This document shows, piece by piece, positions 1 through 12,683 of a stretch of 64,000 nucleotides of DNA. Positions within the stretch are counted from its first letter, which is position 1, and the number at the start of each line of letters is the position of its first letter. The position numbers were made by a program, and so were the translations under genes. The DNA comes from Pyronema omphalodes (taxonomy: Eukaryota > Ascomycota > Pezizomycetes > Pezizales > Pyronemataceae), in assembly GCA_024516155.1 (NCBI GenBank), contig JAJJXM010000028.1, positions 496,001 through 560,000 on the forward strand, read 5' to 3'. A model generated the notes under the pieces. It saw only the letters and a program-made list of their open reading frames with translations, had not been told where the DNA came from and ran no database searches.

Positions 1-1950
1 ACTGCAACATTTGCATTTTGCGTGTGGACTACCGTTCATCCCAATATTCTCCCGGACGCATCTATCCAGTACAGAACTCTCTACAAGGCGGTTATGATGG
101 TAATTGGTGTAATCAACCCTGAGGGGTTGATGATACTGTCATACGGCCAATGGGCGGATGCCCGTCGATTGAACCAGGAAGTTCAAAAATATTGGAACGA
201 AAAGCGCGAGGTTCAAAATATCGAGAATCCAGAATTAAAAAAAGGATATGAAAAAATCCATTGGGATTGGTTGGGGATGGATGGAGCGTTTTTTGTGGTA
301 ATGGGTGGTTTTGTCATTGATACGTCGAAATGCATCTACCACGACGATGCTCGGCCAGAAACGTTACGAGACGTCAAATGCATCAAGTTAAATTCGCGAC
401 AATATTCGAAATTCAATGCGGTCCTCACTCCGACCGGATTCATTAAGTATTTACACGACGGTTATTTCGACTTCTATAACCCTCCCTTCAAGAAACGTGA
501 GATTATTGATAAAGGAAAGGCAAGTAACATTGCCAAACTTCTTTCCGCGGTTCAAGCATTCTGGTTGGCGGTTCAATGCGCGGGACGCCGGGCGGCAGGT
601 CTTAAACTTTGGTATTTACTCCATCTTTAACCTAAGATATTACTTCTAATTTCATTTAGTTTACTAGAAATCCATATCCTCATTCAAGTAGCCTGTACCG
701 CTCTCATATTCTGGTTCTGGTGGCACAAGCCATTGGATGTAAACGAACCCATTTATCTTGATCTCAAAGACGCAAAAGGCAACAAGATTAAACCAATCCA
801 AGCCATTGAGAATGGCGAATTTGAAACATCAACTGGACAAAACTCATCAATCGAAGAGCAATTGCCGGCCACACTGGAAATATCGACAAGCGGGCCTAGA
901 TTTTCAGGCCATATCGGAGGATCTGAAATGGACAGTGAATCAACGAGTATGATTGGACCTTATGCTGCCGATGTATATTCTAGAGGGGAAAGGCCCACCG
1001 AAACCGTAGAAATGTCAACCGAGAGAATAGCTACTATCAATCCATCGACTTCCGCCGAACTATCAAACGATCGCGCAAGAAATTATTTCAGTGTACCGAG
1101 TTCTAGTAATATCACGATCAGCGATGCTAGTTCTGTCAGCGACCACGGAATAATAGATGATCAATTACTGCTCTTGAGAGACAGGATTCTCAAGCGCTTA
1201 TTAGAAGAAGAGAGTGTCCTCCTTGGTGATGCCCCTATAATGCTGGACAATGAATATGGACTATCGCCGACGGAGTTACAAAGGTACATTCATCCATGGA
1301 GACGTCTGTACACCATTACACGGACACCCTCAGGTAGAATCGGAGTATCTGACCGGGCGCTTCACGACATCATCTTCTACGTCACTGGAGGTACTATCGA
1401 CGATACAACACTCAACTTTAACCACGATAAAGAAAAGGCGAGGAGAGGTCCAATGCGTCGTAGCTCGCGAGTATTTCTTGAAAACATATTTATCGGAGTC
1501 CTGGCGGGTCTTCATGCCTTTGCATGGAATGCACACTTTCCTTCCCCTGTCGAACGGTACCTTTGGCAATTTTCTTGTGTTGGTATGTTCGTCTTCCCCA
1601 TACCAGCGGTTGCAGTTGCGGCGATTGGCGATTACCACATGGACATAGCAAAGTTATTCTGGAATCATCACACGGCAACCAGATTCAATTGGTGGCAATG
1701 GGCCATTCATGCTACTCTCTGTATTCGTTCGCTCGCCGAGGTGAATTCGCGCGATAGAACCTCTGGCGAAATAAAGAAGCTGAAACTCATATTTCATTAC
1801 ATCTGTCTTGTTGCAGGAATAATACTTTTGGCCTGCTATTTGTTCTGTATCTGTTATATCACTGGGGAGTCGTACGCTAGTATGCGCGATCCCCCGGAGA
1901 CAACGTTTATCACCCCAGTGTGGACGGACTATTGGCCGAAGCTAGGATAA
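1..1950 (+). CDS. fungal multispanning membrane protein of unknown function, 3' part (5' end outside window)
   Basis: The reading frame is open from base 1 and joins 1..611 to 660..1950. The 48-nt intron has a GTATTT donor and a TTTAG acceptor and restores the frame at a Cys codon. The window holds 633 residues and a stop but no start. The N-terminal end shows a Trp-x-x-x-His-Pro-Asn motif, followed by a charged stretch and a DKGKAS...QAFW..QC segment; I recall these as marks of a family common in ascomycetes and basidiomycetes whose function is not known. A polar Ser/Thr-rich insert covers about residues 235-360. Two or three hydrophobic segments follow (FIGVLAGLHAF, MFVFPIPAVAVAAIGDY, ICLVAGIILLACYLFCICYI), and the protein ends in VWTDYWPKLG, the usual short family tail. 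The membrane location is inferred from these segments. Splicing and frame are well supported; no role can be assigned. Confidence 0.82.
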
Positions 1951-4297
1951 GGGATCAGGTCATTCTTTGGTTTTCATTTGTTTGGGAGTTGTCATTCTTT
2001 TCATTTTCTCCCCCAGTTCCATGTAGTTAATCAAGAAATATTGAATTTGGATAAGAATTAAGAGAAAATGCTTAGAAGTGTCAGACCAAGGCGAAGAGTG
2101 ACAACATGTGATTGGTTGAACTGTCCAGAGAAAACAAGGCAAGGCAGGCGAGAACAGAGGTTATCGCCGCACTTTACGGCAATGTAATTTTACGGTAACC
2201 TCTCTAGGTCTAATAATACTTCTAAGATAAGACTTCACCGGCCCTGAGCCCTTGCGGTATCGAAAACACTTGGAATCAACAAAGCATTTGCGATCACTCG
2301 GATATTATGCATGCATAACTTTTTGTTTCATTTGATTGTTTTTAAAAACATTTAAATGACTAACATATGTCTATTTTACCAAGGAACTTTTTTTTATCTA
2401 TGCATGTGTTCCATATGCATGCATTGTTTCGTCTCAATCGCCCTGTGTAGTCCCTCGTGCCCGCTACGGTGTAATTTTTTCATGATATACGAAATAAAAG
2501 ATGGTTGGAACTAATGCATTTGTTGTGCCTATGATTGTTGTTGAAAATTAAAGAAGCTGTGTAGTCTCTCTCCTCATATTGAAGCACCCATTATGGATTG
2601 TACTGCATATAGGATAAATGTATTTAGGGTATAAAACTTACATCATTGACTCTACTGAGCTTTGCAATTAACCTTTATGTAGTCAATGCTGCATCAACAG
2701 AATGGTCACATATCTTCAGCGCAGGGGTTCCAAAAAACAAAAACGGTAGGTTCTAACCTTTATCCTAAATTCCAGTTGTTTTCAAAACTCCATGCTCATT
2801 ATTGATACGGCTCCACGGCAATCGACTACTATGCCCATGAGTTTGGAAAAGAATACATCAACGTGCTCCTATCAATCCCCAACAACCAGGTACGGGAACC
2901 TGCGTCTTTCAACTCCCGAATACAACGACGATCCCGACGTAATAACACTTCTCTCATGAATCAAGGAATCTTATCTTGGGATATATAGATCCGGAGCCAG
3001 GGTCATGACGCAGATACCCGTGACCCGGTGGCTGATGCCTCCTGCGTTGCCGACTGACCTACTGGGTCTGCGGCCATCTAATAAACGCGGTGAAATATTC
3101 TCGGCGTTTATTAGAAGCATATTCAAGGCTTTTCGCTGGTTGAATGTGGTAAGTTTAATCGATGTTGCACCTTTTCGTTGCAGTACGGTACAAACTTCAA
3201 TATGTCTTTATGAAACGGTCATATGAGAGGTACTGCATTATAAACACAGCTCCACCGCATACTCATATCGCGTTTGGAGAATCACATCTCATTTTTTCCC
3301 CCTGCGATGGACTTGAATTCTGTGCAGTGGTTATTCCGTGAAAATCACGATAGCAATCTACAGGGTCGGATCCGATGTATCGTACGGAAGAAGCCAGTCT
3401 TCCGCAAGCATGTCAGAGTCACATCGCAATCAAGCACAAAGCCGCATATGCTTTTGCGACCCAAATTCAGACTGGTTTATTTTGTCATTTAAGACCGATT
3501 TTTCCGCATCGGCAGTTTAAAGTCTGGAACGAGTGCGTTCATGTGACGCATTGCGTAAGACGATACGCGCGCGTTGTCAGTACGAAAAGTGCAATAATAT
3601 ACTTACTTCTGACTCGATAATATCAACTAGTCACCTATTCGGTCCCATATTACTTGTGCCATTATCGTTTAGAACTTAGTCATTGATAGTTTGGCCCAAG
3701 ATCTGGCACCGAATCAATAACGAGATTCGCGAGAATTCCAAAGACGACTCAACATTTCCAACTGTTAATTTGCCGGCAGCTCCATGACTGAAAATGTATG
3801 TAGATTCCCTTCATGCCAATAATGTATTTCCGACAGACAACGAAAATCATGCAGAAGCCAAATTACCTATGCTCTGTACGTCGCATTATGATTGCGAGGC
3901 TTGAATTTCGATACTGCATAGTATGATTATAGATCGCCAATCGCCAGTGATTAATATCCCCTGTAATTTGGATGCCCACGCAGATCATGCCGCGTGGGGG
4001 TGCGTTTCAAACCGCATGCACAACGCGCGCAGCATTAATCAAGTACACACAAGTTGAACGTGAAATAAGCTTCTTATTCACACAACAATGCATTGCTAGT
4101 AAACAATAGCTCCAGAAAATTCTCAACCGTACATGAATAATTGTAGGAAACAGTGAAATCAACCCAAACCCCGCACGCCATGAACCCAATCGTATCTGAT
4201 GCAAACACCAAGAAAAACAACAAACACCGCAAGTTCCCCCTGTATGTATGTACCTCATGCCTATCCACGCAATGAAGAAATGTATAAAGAAACTAGA
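1951..4297. other. intergenic, no convincing gene
   Basis: AT-rich DNA between the convergent ends of the membrane protein gene and the small minus-strand gene. The only coding-like stretch is about 3005-3150 on the plus strand. It is an open frame with balanced composition that ends at a GTAAGT donor-like site, so it may be a relic exon, but no partner exon was found. Nothing else is supported. Confidence 0.5.
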
Positions 4298-4956
4298 TTA
4301 CCGCCAAACGAACTCGTAAGGTGGTTGCCAATTCCCTTGTGTCGTCACAGTTTTAACATCCTCGCTCACGAACTCCATGTATAATGCCTCGCCACTACGT
4401 TGGTTTCTGGGTAGTGCCATCCAGCCCTGCTCGCCATTGTCATACAGACGTGTTCCTCTCGCCGTCGTCAATAAAGTCCGCCCAGTTTCTGTGGTTTGCA
4501 GCAAGAATTTTGTAACTGATGCCTCGCCTCGAGCTACGTGTAGTTTTCCGGATCTTTCGCACAGGTAGAGGTCCCTGCCCCTCAGTTTCATGATAAATTG
4601 TCCACCGGGCCCGACAATTCGGATCTCAACCTCCTCGACACAACCGTCTCCATCTGCTAAGAGGAACCATGATGATGTAGTAGCAGTGACCATTGAAACC
4701 CCATAATGGTCAATGTCATTCTTTGAATATATGGGACCTCGACGACGACCGTGCGCGACGCTTTCTTTGTGGACTTTATTGTAAAATATTGCGCTGCCGA
4801 GTAGTGTGGTATTCATGGCATAATTTGTGAAAGGGTTCTGGTGCTGCAGAGGAGACTGGCAGACATTAGCGAGAGCCAAAAGACAGAAAGCATTCCGGGG
4901 ATGAAATATACCGGACACTCATCGTCTGATGAGGATTCTGATGCGTAGTGAGTCAT
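4298..4956 (-). CDS. small two-exon gene, 200-residue protein of unknown function
   Basis: The proposed model is exon 1 at 4956..4912 (ATG, 15 codons) and exon 2 at 4855..4298, with a 56-nt intron between them. The intron has a GTATAT donor, a GCTAAT branch-like site and a CTGCCAG acceptor. This gives a clean ATG, which the longer unspliced frame lacks, since that one starts only at GTG. The protein begins MTHYASESSSDDECP. Its C-terminal half, about residues 85-195, is rich in short strand-turn patterns (GRDLYLCERSGKLHVARG, TGRTLLTTARGTRLYD), which could be a beta-trefoil-like fold. That fold is a guess from spacing only; I do not recognise the family. There is no signal peptide or membrane segment in the spliced model. 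It is isolated in gene-poor DNA and could be lineage-specific. Confidence 0.6.
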
Positions 4957-7900
4957 GGTAGTATTGATTTATTGGAAAATTGAACGGAAGAGTGGACAGG
5001 GCTCGTTAAGTAGAAAATCTGGCTGAGTGATAATGATGTGGATGTTTGAGACGTGTGGAGACGGTGCTCGAGTCTTATGCTTTCCCAGTTTTCCACAGAC
5101 GTCTGGTGATGGCAAGGATTCGAAGTGTTGCCGGTTGAGCGGGGGACGCAGGTGGGGATTAGGAAGAAAAAGCACTTTGTCAAATACAAAAATGTGATGA
5201 GATCGATCTCCGGCAGAGCGCGGGCAAAAAGAGATCCGTGTAAGGTGGTGTAAGTCAAACGTGCATAATACCCAGATTCAATCAGATATTGGTTGAGTTG
5301 TCAATGCTTAAGTGTACATACCTACGGGGGGTCACTGGTGAAGCAAGCATATCTATCTGGTTGAGTGATACAAGTATTGAGCAGATGAATAGTCCGAACT
5401 AACTTGTGATGGGACTCACTGGCACGGCATGGTGAGACTGTATGTCTGATACCCGCACGTTACTTGTCAATCCCAGTGGCCATTTCCTTGCCTAAGACTT
5501 TTCTTGATAGCCGGCACTTCTCCCTGCAAGATATTGTCTGTCCCATCGATCGTGGCAATTTTTAAGCTTACCAGAGGATCGGGCAGACCGTAAACTTGAC
5601 ACCCCAACACACATCCAACGTTTTCAGCCCAGCCTTGCGGCCGAAATACGAAACCGCATACCATCAGGCAGCGATGTAAGTGATGCAGAAAATAATAATA
5701 CATATTGATAAGTCATAACATGAATCTTGAGGTAATCCTGATAATTGCATTTCGTGACTATATTAAGTGGCTTTTTCTTAAAACGAAAAGAAACCCCGCC
5801 TCCATTGCTACCGGCTGGTCTGGTGCATCTAGTGCAGCCATCAATTATTCCAAAGACTTCCACAAGTGGTTTAGCTCATAATTTCTCGCTAATCGAGAGA
5901 GATTTGTCGGTCATATCGGATTAGATCGCAATTAGGCTTTTTTTTCGCATTAGTGCATTGGTTTTCACTGCAGCTCAACAGCCATCGCATAATATATTAA
6001 CGCAAGGAGTAGGGGACGCCCATCTTCTGTTATCTGCACCTGGTAAATGCAGATCTGCCCCGCATCGATACAGCACAGGGGCGAGATCTCACCCGACCTC
6101 GCATATTAGGGTTGTCGATCTAATTGGACAACACTCTCCCCACACCACTAGGAGTGGATAACTAGAGGCAATCCTATCTTGCTATCAAGAATGTCTTAGA
6201 TTCAAATGCACTTAAGATGCTTGTTGAGACGGACTGCTACCAAGAACGGAAGTACCACGCGGTAAGTTAAGATAGATTGACCGAGATTTCTTTTTTATAG
6301 GCGTCGTATTGATATTTGGGGGGCGTGGCGCCGTATGGAGCCAATATCCGGCACCAAGAAGATTTCCAGATCTTTTTCATCTATTCTTTGACCAAGAACT
6401 GCAGCTTACCGTAACATAATGAAGTCCAGAAGCATTGGAACCGTTGTTAATGCCGTCTTTTTTAGCTACCTCTACTGGGCCCAATCAGAACTTTATAATT
6501 TGCGTCAAGCACTACAACATGGCAGTATCAATAGCAGTTGGTTTGCGAAACCGTTCTAGATGGCACGCATAGAGGGAGAGTCAGTGGCACACATTCTGAT
6601 GCCCTCAACATATGGCAGTACGATTCAGCGAGACCCGACGACTTGGAGGCGGGGTACGTCTCATAGCATCATTGTACAGGACATTTCTGGCCTTATGGAT
6701 ACAATTTCACTAGCGGTTGGTTACGTCCGTAGGGAATCGAGCTCTCATCGATTTTTTGTACGACTAACCTGGAGATATTCAAAGATTTGTTTTGGTATAG
6801 TGAATATCTATGGCCTAACACAAGTTCCCCGGTTTTGACGTCGATCATGTCAGAATTAAATTGCTGTAGATCGCCAGACCTCTTCAAATAAAGGCATAGA
6901 AGACAAAATAGCGTTTGAGAATCGCCACCTATCACCTTGGTATGGGGAACCGGAAAGCGGCTGTCTATACCCTCCGTTATATGGCGCATTCCGCGGAAAG
7001 TGGCGCCTTATCCCGCTTCGGCAATCTTAGATAAAAATTCTTGTGGGTTCCAAGCTTCGAAAGTTCGAAATTTGTGCTATACCGTATATCACTGACTTTA
7101 TTGAGATTGTTCATCCGGCAAGCGGTATTCTTGATTTCTGATCGACATTAGAACACGCTAGTCAGTACAATTTAGAGTTTATCTATCTGAATGAACGGCA
7201 TTGGACGCCACATGCGCCTTTGTTCACAGGGCTTATGCACGTCATGGAGCGTCAATTTTTTTTCGTGCTTGGGTCCGCGTTTTCATGACGCCGCAGACAC
7301 GCTGGAGCCATGGCAAAAATGCATTCTGAGGTCACTCAGGTGTGACAGAAACAACAATGGAAGGCCAAGGCACAAAAGTAAAAAAAAAAAAAAAGTAAAA
7401 GTTACATAGATCAATTCGGAATTGATCGGCGCTTATAGACGTCCGTGACGAACTGCCAATATGTAGCACAAAGGGTTGAGGTTATTTCTATCACTCTCAT
7501 TGTACTCATTTCTCACAAGCATCTCAATGGTTTGTATCGCGTTTCTTGCAGATACATTACGACATTATAATAATATCTCCAACCTAAATTAACAATTAAA
7601 ATTTATTATATGCCGCACTACAATGAAGATTTATCCACAATAGAACAGTAACCCAACACGTTCAGCAATATGGGAATCCGCAGAGTAAATTACATATAAC
7701 AAGATAAGCCAAGCCTTTATGCAAATGCGAAGTTCTTTTGGAAAATAAACGTTTATTGAAGGTGATTTAGCATGACTTATGACGTCAAGCGAATTTATGG
7801 TGACCAGATTTCCAGTTACAATTCGTCGGGATATATATATGGCGAAACGACAATGTTGAGCCATAATAACCCTATATAACCGGCACCACGGCGCCTACAC

Positions 7901-10845
7901 GTTCTCTGCTACGGATTCTAGCATCGACGGGTATTTTGACTTCGTCACAAAGATGCCCCATGTAGCTTGTTACATTGCCAAAATGCAATTTCCCCATCGT
8001 TCATACTTGCATAATCACGAATAATCCACACCTGGCTATTGACTGAAAGTGCAGTACGGTGCGTGAACATGTGTGAAAGGTTACAGGGTTAGGTATCCAT
8101 CTAAACAGAGCGGTCCTGCATGTTTCATGGCGTCCAATCAATTTTCTCGATATGAGTGCTAGTTTCGGACGTCGCGTTACTCAAGTCCCTGACGTGTAGT
8201 AATCGGTGATCAATGAGGGAATCGGACGTCATGCCCGATACACAAAAAATGTATGCCGACGAACACGGCTGCTACTCATGTGCATCACTTTTTACTCTTC
8301 ACATAATACGCATGCCACATGACACTGCCATTACCATATACTAGCCCCCCTGCAGCTGGTGTATATATATGTCGGCTCCGCAGTGGTTGGACAACGGCTT
8401 GTCAATTTCTCATACGGCTTATCTGTATTTACACCAAAAGCCCAGAGACCCCATTTCATTAGACTGACTGCATAGGTCCGGCTCTGGAGTGAGGCTGGAC
8501 GATTTTCAAATTCGTCGCGTTCCGGAGTCAGCTGATCAGGCTATATGCACAGTATAATTCATGACCCAGAGTCGTGGCAAAGATTATATTTAAATATAAA
8601 TCTTAACAGGCAATCACTGGAATTTTGTAGAATCCTGGGGTTGGATAGTAGAAGAACCGAGGATGAATCGGCGGATCCTCGTTGAAATATTGAATGCCCT
8701 CCTCGAATTGCTTCACAGCGGGAGTCGAGAGTCGTGAGAGCGTGAAAGATGTGTGCATACTTCCGTTGTGTCCAGTCCATGTGGTCGTACCTGTATCCGC
8801 TCAATTGGGGTTATCCAGCCCTCGAATTTACCCGAGGCTGAAGTCACGATGTATTCCGGTCACGAGATACGTATGACTGAGTGATTTCTATGTTTGTACA
8901 CTAGTTCTATGCGTAGTACTCCAGGTTATCCACGGCTTTCATTCTCCGGTGGTATTGGTGCATTCCGATTCCTCTAGTTATTATGGCATAATTTCAACCG
9001 GCAATGGATTTTTGGGCATCATAATGGCAAAACAAGTGATACCAGTGAATGCAGCCAATTCGCGTCCATGAGACTTCTGAATCCGAGAGCCTGGAAAATA
9101 TCAGTAGGCGATTGTTAATCAATACGTGAGGCCCTTGGTGCTATGTGGCGTTTGTATTAGCAATACAAAAGCCAATGAGAGGTATACTCAAATTTGTGGC
9201 TTCGCTGCATTCCTTGGAAGCATTTCCCCAAATCAAGCCCTTATCAGTGCACCTCGCTTGCGAAAGCATTCACCCATAGTCCGACACATGTTGGATACGA
9301 TTTCAGTCGTTTACTCGATCGCCCGATCTGCTCCTGTGAGAATAGAGATCGAAACTATGGCGCCATAGTCCATTTTTCCCTCGGATGGCTTACGATCCGT
9401 CGCCCCCCCCCCCCCCCCCCCCCCCAAACTGCACATTAATTTCGTCCCACATTTTCAAAATCGTTTTTCAAGTTGCGAACTGGATCACCGGTGATTCGTA
9501 AACCAGGTCAAGTACTTTCCTCGCTTTGCCCATATTCAACAGAACCGGACAGAACTACCCACCGGACAGAACTACCCACCGGACACCAGCACACCGCCGA
9601 CATAGATGAGGCGGGCGGTTTCAAAACGCCAATTGATTACTTTGAGCCAGATTGTGCCGCTACTTCTAGGTTGGATCCCTCTTCGGCGTTTGCTTTGACA
9701 GCAAATCTCACAAAGGAACAGAGATCAAATGCATCCTGTGGGGAATCATGGTCTAGAAATACGCTCAATTCATTGGGTTCAGCTATAGAGTTTGCGTTTG
9801 GGGCAGCTCTGAACTTCTCCTTGGGTACAGGCCCCCTCCTGACCGCGGCAATCGCGTACACAATCGGCATTCACCTCCGGATGTGACTACATGCGCATAT
9901 TATAAACTTCTAATGCTTGTCATTTCTTCCGCATGACTATCTGATGACGATGACTCTGCGGCTTCCCTCAGATCCAAAAGGGCACTGACGGAACCCGCTT
10001 CCTCCGAGGGCACTGAGCACAGACAGCGGTGTGATGTGAGGTGATCATTAACATCGTCATGCATGAGAGCCACTCGAAGCCCGGCGAGGATGGTGAATTT
10101 ATTGAAGCCAGTGACGCCAGTGACGCCCAGAAGCCTAGAATCAATGAATATCTAGGCTTGAGGGCATGATCGGAAATACCAAAGTAAGGGCACTCACACT
10201 GTAGTTTGAGCCCATTATTCTGCGCAGCGTTTTTACTCGTGGCTTATCCAGTCGCCAGGAGTGCCGGTGAAATCGATCGTATTCTCTACCTCTTTCTTGC
10301 TCTATCCGTATTACTTTTTCAAAGAACAAGATTTCCGATAGGATTAAATCAAATCTAATCTCGCATCTTGTCAGTATCCGATTCAGCCTCCCGAGATTTG
10401 TAAACCTTTAAATTATTGCCGCACAACCCAAAGCCATAATTTCAGGAACTTTTGCGTAGAAATATCGAGACGGCGTTTGCTTCCTATAGTTGGAGAGGTT
10501 AGCATGAGCTCTAGATGGAGGAGAAGATTATTTCTTAGCTCCGCTTGTGCGGTTTGAGCGGTCTGGATTGCAAAGTCGAGGCCAGAGTGGAATTCTCCTC
10601 GAGTTTTCTAGAGTCTGCTGTTAGGTGTGCAATGTAGGAGCATTCCAGGAGGGCTGAAGACAATTGGTTGATGCCAAGCGAACCGAGCTTCTCGCTTGTT
10701 GCTTCGCAAGATCACACTCCGCCACTAGCTAGATACCATTTCCATTAGCAATTAATCATCAGGGCTGATGCAAGTTTGCCTGCCGCGGCATTCTTTAATT
10801 ACAATTATGACATATTTTACAATTACCACAAGGTGTACAGGCTAT
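4957..10845. other. long gene-free stretch
   Basis: Nearly 6 kb with only short, overlapping, compositionally unremarkable open frames on both strands, none with splice-supported extensions I could find. It contains a short A-run (about 7380), a 23-nt C-run (9403-9425) and a 17-bp tandem repeat (about 9545-9584, 2.4 copies). An open frame at about 9473-9886 lacks an ATG start and shows no family features, so I do not call it a gene. Decayed transposons could be present but none is recognisable by eye. Confidence 0.5.
9403..9425. repeat. poly-C run (23 nt)
   Basis: An uninterrupted run of C read directly from the sequence. It is followed within about 120 bases by a 17-bp direct repeat (period from CCGG at 9545 to CCGG at 9562). 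It is one of several long C or G homopolymers in the geneless parts of this window. Confidence 0.95.
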
Positions 10846-10926
10846 GGCCCTGTGGCCTAATGGTAAGGCGTTGGTTTTCGGTTTCTTAACCACCAAAGAT
10901 TGTGCGTTCGAGTCGCATCGGGGTCG
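10846..10926 (+). tRNA. tRNA-Arg(TCG) with a 9-nt intron
   Basis: A complete cloverleaf can be drawn. The acceptor stem pairs 10846-10852 with 10919-10925 (two G-U pairs), and G10926 is the discriminator base. The D arm has stem GCCT/AGGC (10855-10858 with 10866-10869) and a GG in the loop. The anticodon stem is TTGGT/ACCAA (10871-10875 with 10892-10896). The variable loop is AGATT. The T arm is GTGCG-TTCGAGT-CGCAT (10902-10918). The anticodon TCG lies at 10878-10880 with G at position 37. The nine bases TTTCTTAAC (10882-10890) sit at the canonical intron site between positions 37 and 38. The GTGGCCTAATGG D-arm sequence matches eukaryotic tRNA-Arg(TCG/CCG). A T-run lies just downstream. It decodes CGA codons. 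Confidence 0.88.
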
Positions 10927-10944
10927 AAGACTTTGTGCCGTTAA

Positions 10945-10951
10945 TTTTTTT
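10945..10951 (+). terminator. RNA polymerase III terminator of tRNA-Arg
   Basis: Seven consecutive T residues begin 19 nt after the tRNA discriminator base, the usual arrangement for Pol III termination. It supports the tRNA being a transcribed gene and not a relic. Confidence 0.75.
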
Positions 10952-12369
10952 GCCACCACTTGTACCATTTTGAACTCAACTTCAAAGCTCACATGAGATG
11001 GCCACACTATTCACAGACACGGCCCGGAGCCAGGTTCATGCGCAATAGAATACGAATCTTGCGTAGAACTTTTACCTTAAGCGATGTACTTACTCCTTTA
11101 TTTCACGGATTTTAACTCGCGTCGCGGTTATATTTTGTCTCATATAGGGCTTGTTGTTACGCACCGGCGACTAGAACAAGAAAAGAAGCGTGGGGGTTTT
11201 GAAGACTTCCCGCAGTGCAAGAGGGCTGTAACTGCACTTCATCAGTAATCACTCGAAGCTTGATCTCCAAAAAAACCTAAAAGTTGCGAGTTATCTCTTT
11301 CTCGAGAAATTTAGCAGTTTGTGCACTGTTACTCTTACGTCCGTACAGTAATATGTTTTCAAACGATTTATGTGGCGTTCTGTTTTTGAAGTTGCGGGGC
11401 CCGACTTGCGTAGCTCACTAGCCACAGTGGCAGCCACACTACTTGCCACATCCCCTGTCGTTTTTGTCGCACCGCGCCACGGCCAAAATTTTCCGCCAGG
11501 CACATCGGCTAAACCTTCCACAGAGCCTCCACTCTCAATCTATAAAAGCCCCTCTTCCCCCACACCCCTCTTTTTTTCACTATGCGATTTTACTTCATAG
11601 GATCATTTCTATAGTAAATCGTCTCATCTGAACTCTTTACAAGAGCCACAGATTATTCTCCAACCTGGTTGATGATCGATATCCTCACCGCCCCAGAGTG
11701 AAGTCTATTACTGCCGGTCCTTCGGGATGGGTGCTGATGATCTCGACCTGAGGTTCCATATTCTGTGAAAACGGAGGAACTGAGGGTGGGTGGTGATGGA
11801 GGTCTGACAGGCGACGATTTTTTCTTGCATTTCTGGGCTGAGGCGCGGGATGGATGAAGAGATATATACGGGTGATGAGCCTTTGAGTGGGCGTTGGAAA
11901 TATGGTTAAAGGGCTTTGAATTTCATTGCGCTCGACAATTTGATCAAATATTTTCCAATCAGCCCGAGTTTCAAACTCATTCCTTCGGGCAGCGATTATA
12001 TTAGTGACTTGATGAACCTCGACACTCAAACACGGTCATTGAAGCATCACTCAACGAAATCAACCCCATCGTCAGACGGAACATCAATAGAGCGGAATGA
12101 TAAACGATCTCTCTTCGGTTTGCTATTGAGCGTTATGTCTATTTCATCACAGGAAATTGGATCCCGCTCGCCATTTTTTGATGATAATCACCACATTCGA
12201 TAGTCTTCCGTGCAGTAATTACCAAGTCCGCAATGGTAGTTGCAAAAAACAGAAATCTTGCAACTACATCGACCTCCATATAAAACCAGCTAGCGAAACC
12301 ATGAAAAGAAAGAGTAGCGGAAACAAGACCTCACCGTGACCCTCCGATGTGAAAAAAAATCATATACCT

Positions 12370-12683
12370 CTAGCGTATTCTCCCGCTACTCACCATCGGA
12401 AAAGGTATTGCTTTCCCAATCCCCCTCTCATTCGATCTTCCTCTATTAATGTCCGATCCAGGATCTGAACTCTCCACCAAGATTCCCTTCGCTCCGTGTC
12501 GCACGCCATGAACCCATTGCACACCGGTCCCTACGGAGTAAAAATAAGCCCAGCTTCCAGAAGGATAACTAGAGCATTTGGCTGTACCACGCTCTCCCGG
12601 TGACCAGCATATCATGTTTAAATTTGAATCAAAGAGAGTCTTTAAAGTAGCATCGGAAGTCTGAAGCTCGTAAGTTTCGAAAG
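12370..12683 (-). pseudogene. possible exon or relic of an unknown protein gene
   Basis: On the minus strand an open frame runs from an acceptor-like AATAAG at about 12684 to a stop at 12370. Its translation looks protein-like, not random: an aromatic, Gly-rich stretch (NMICWSPGERGTAKC, SYPSGSWAYFYSVGTG, VQWVHGVRHGAKGILVE). No upstream exon with an ATG could be joined convincingly. It could be the last exon of a lineage-specific gene or a decayed fragment. I do not recognise a family. Confidence 0.25.

Noticed and set aside
9473..9886. 137-residue plus-strand frame
   Set aside because: No ATG at the start, overlaps a 17-bp tandem repeat, and an opposite-strand frame of similar quality covers it.
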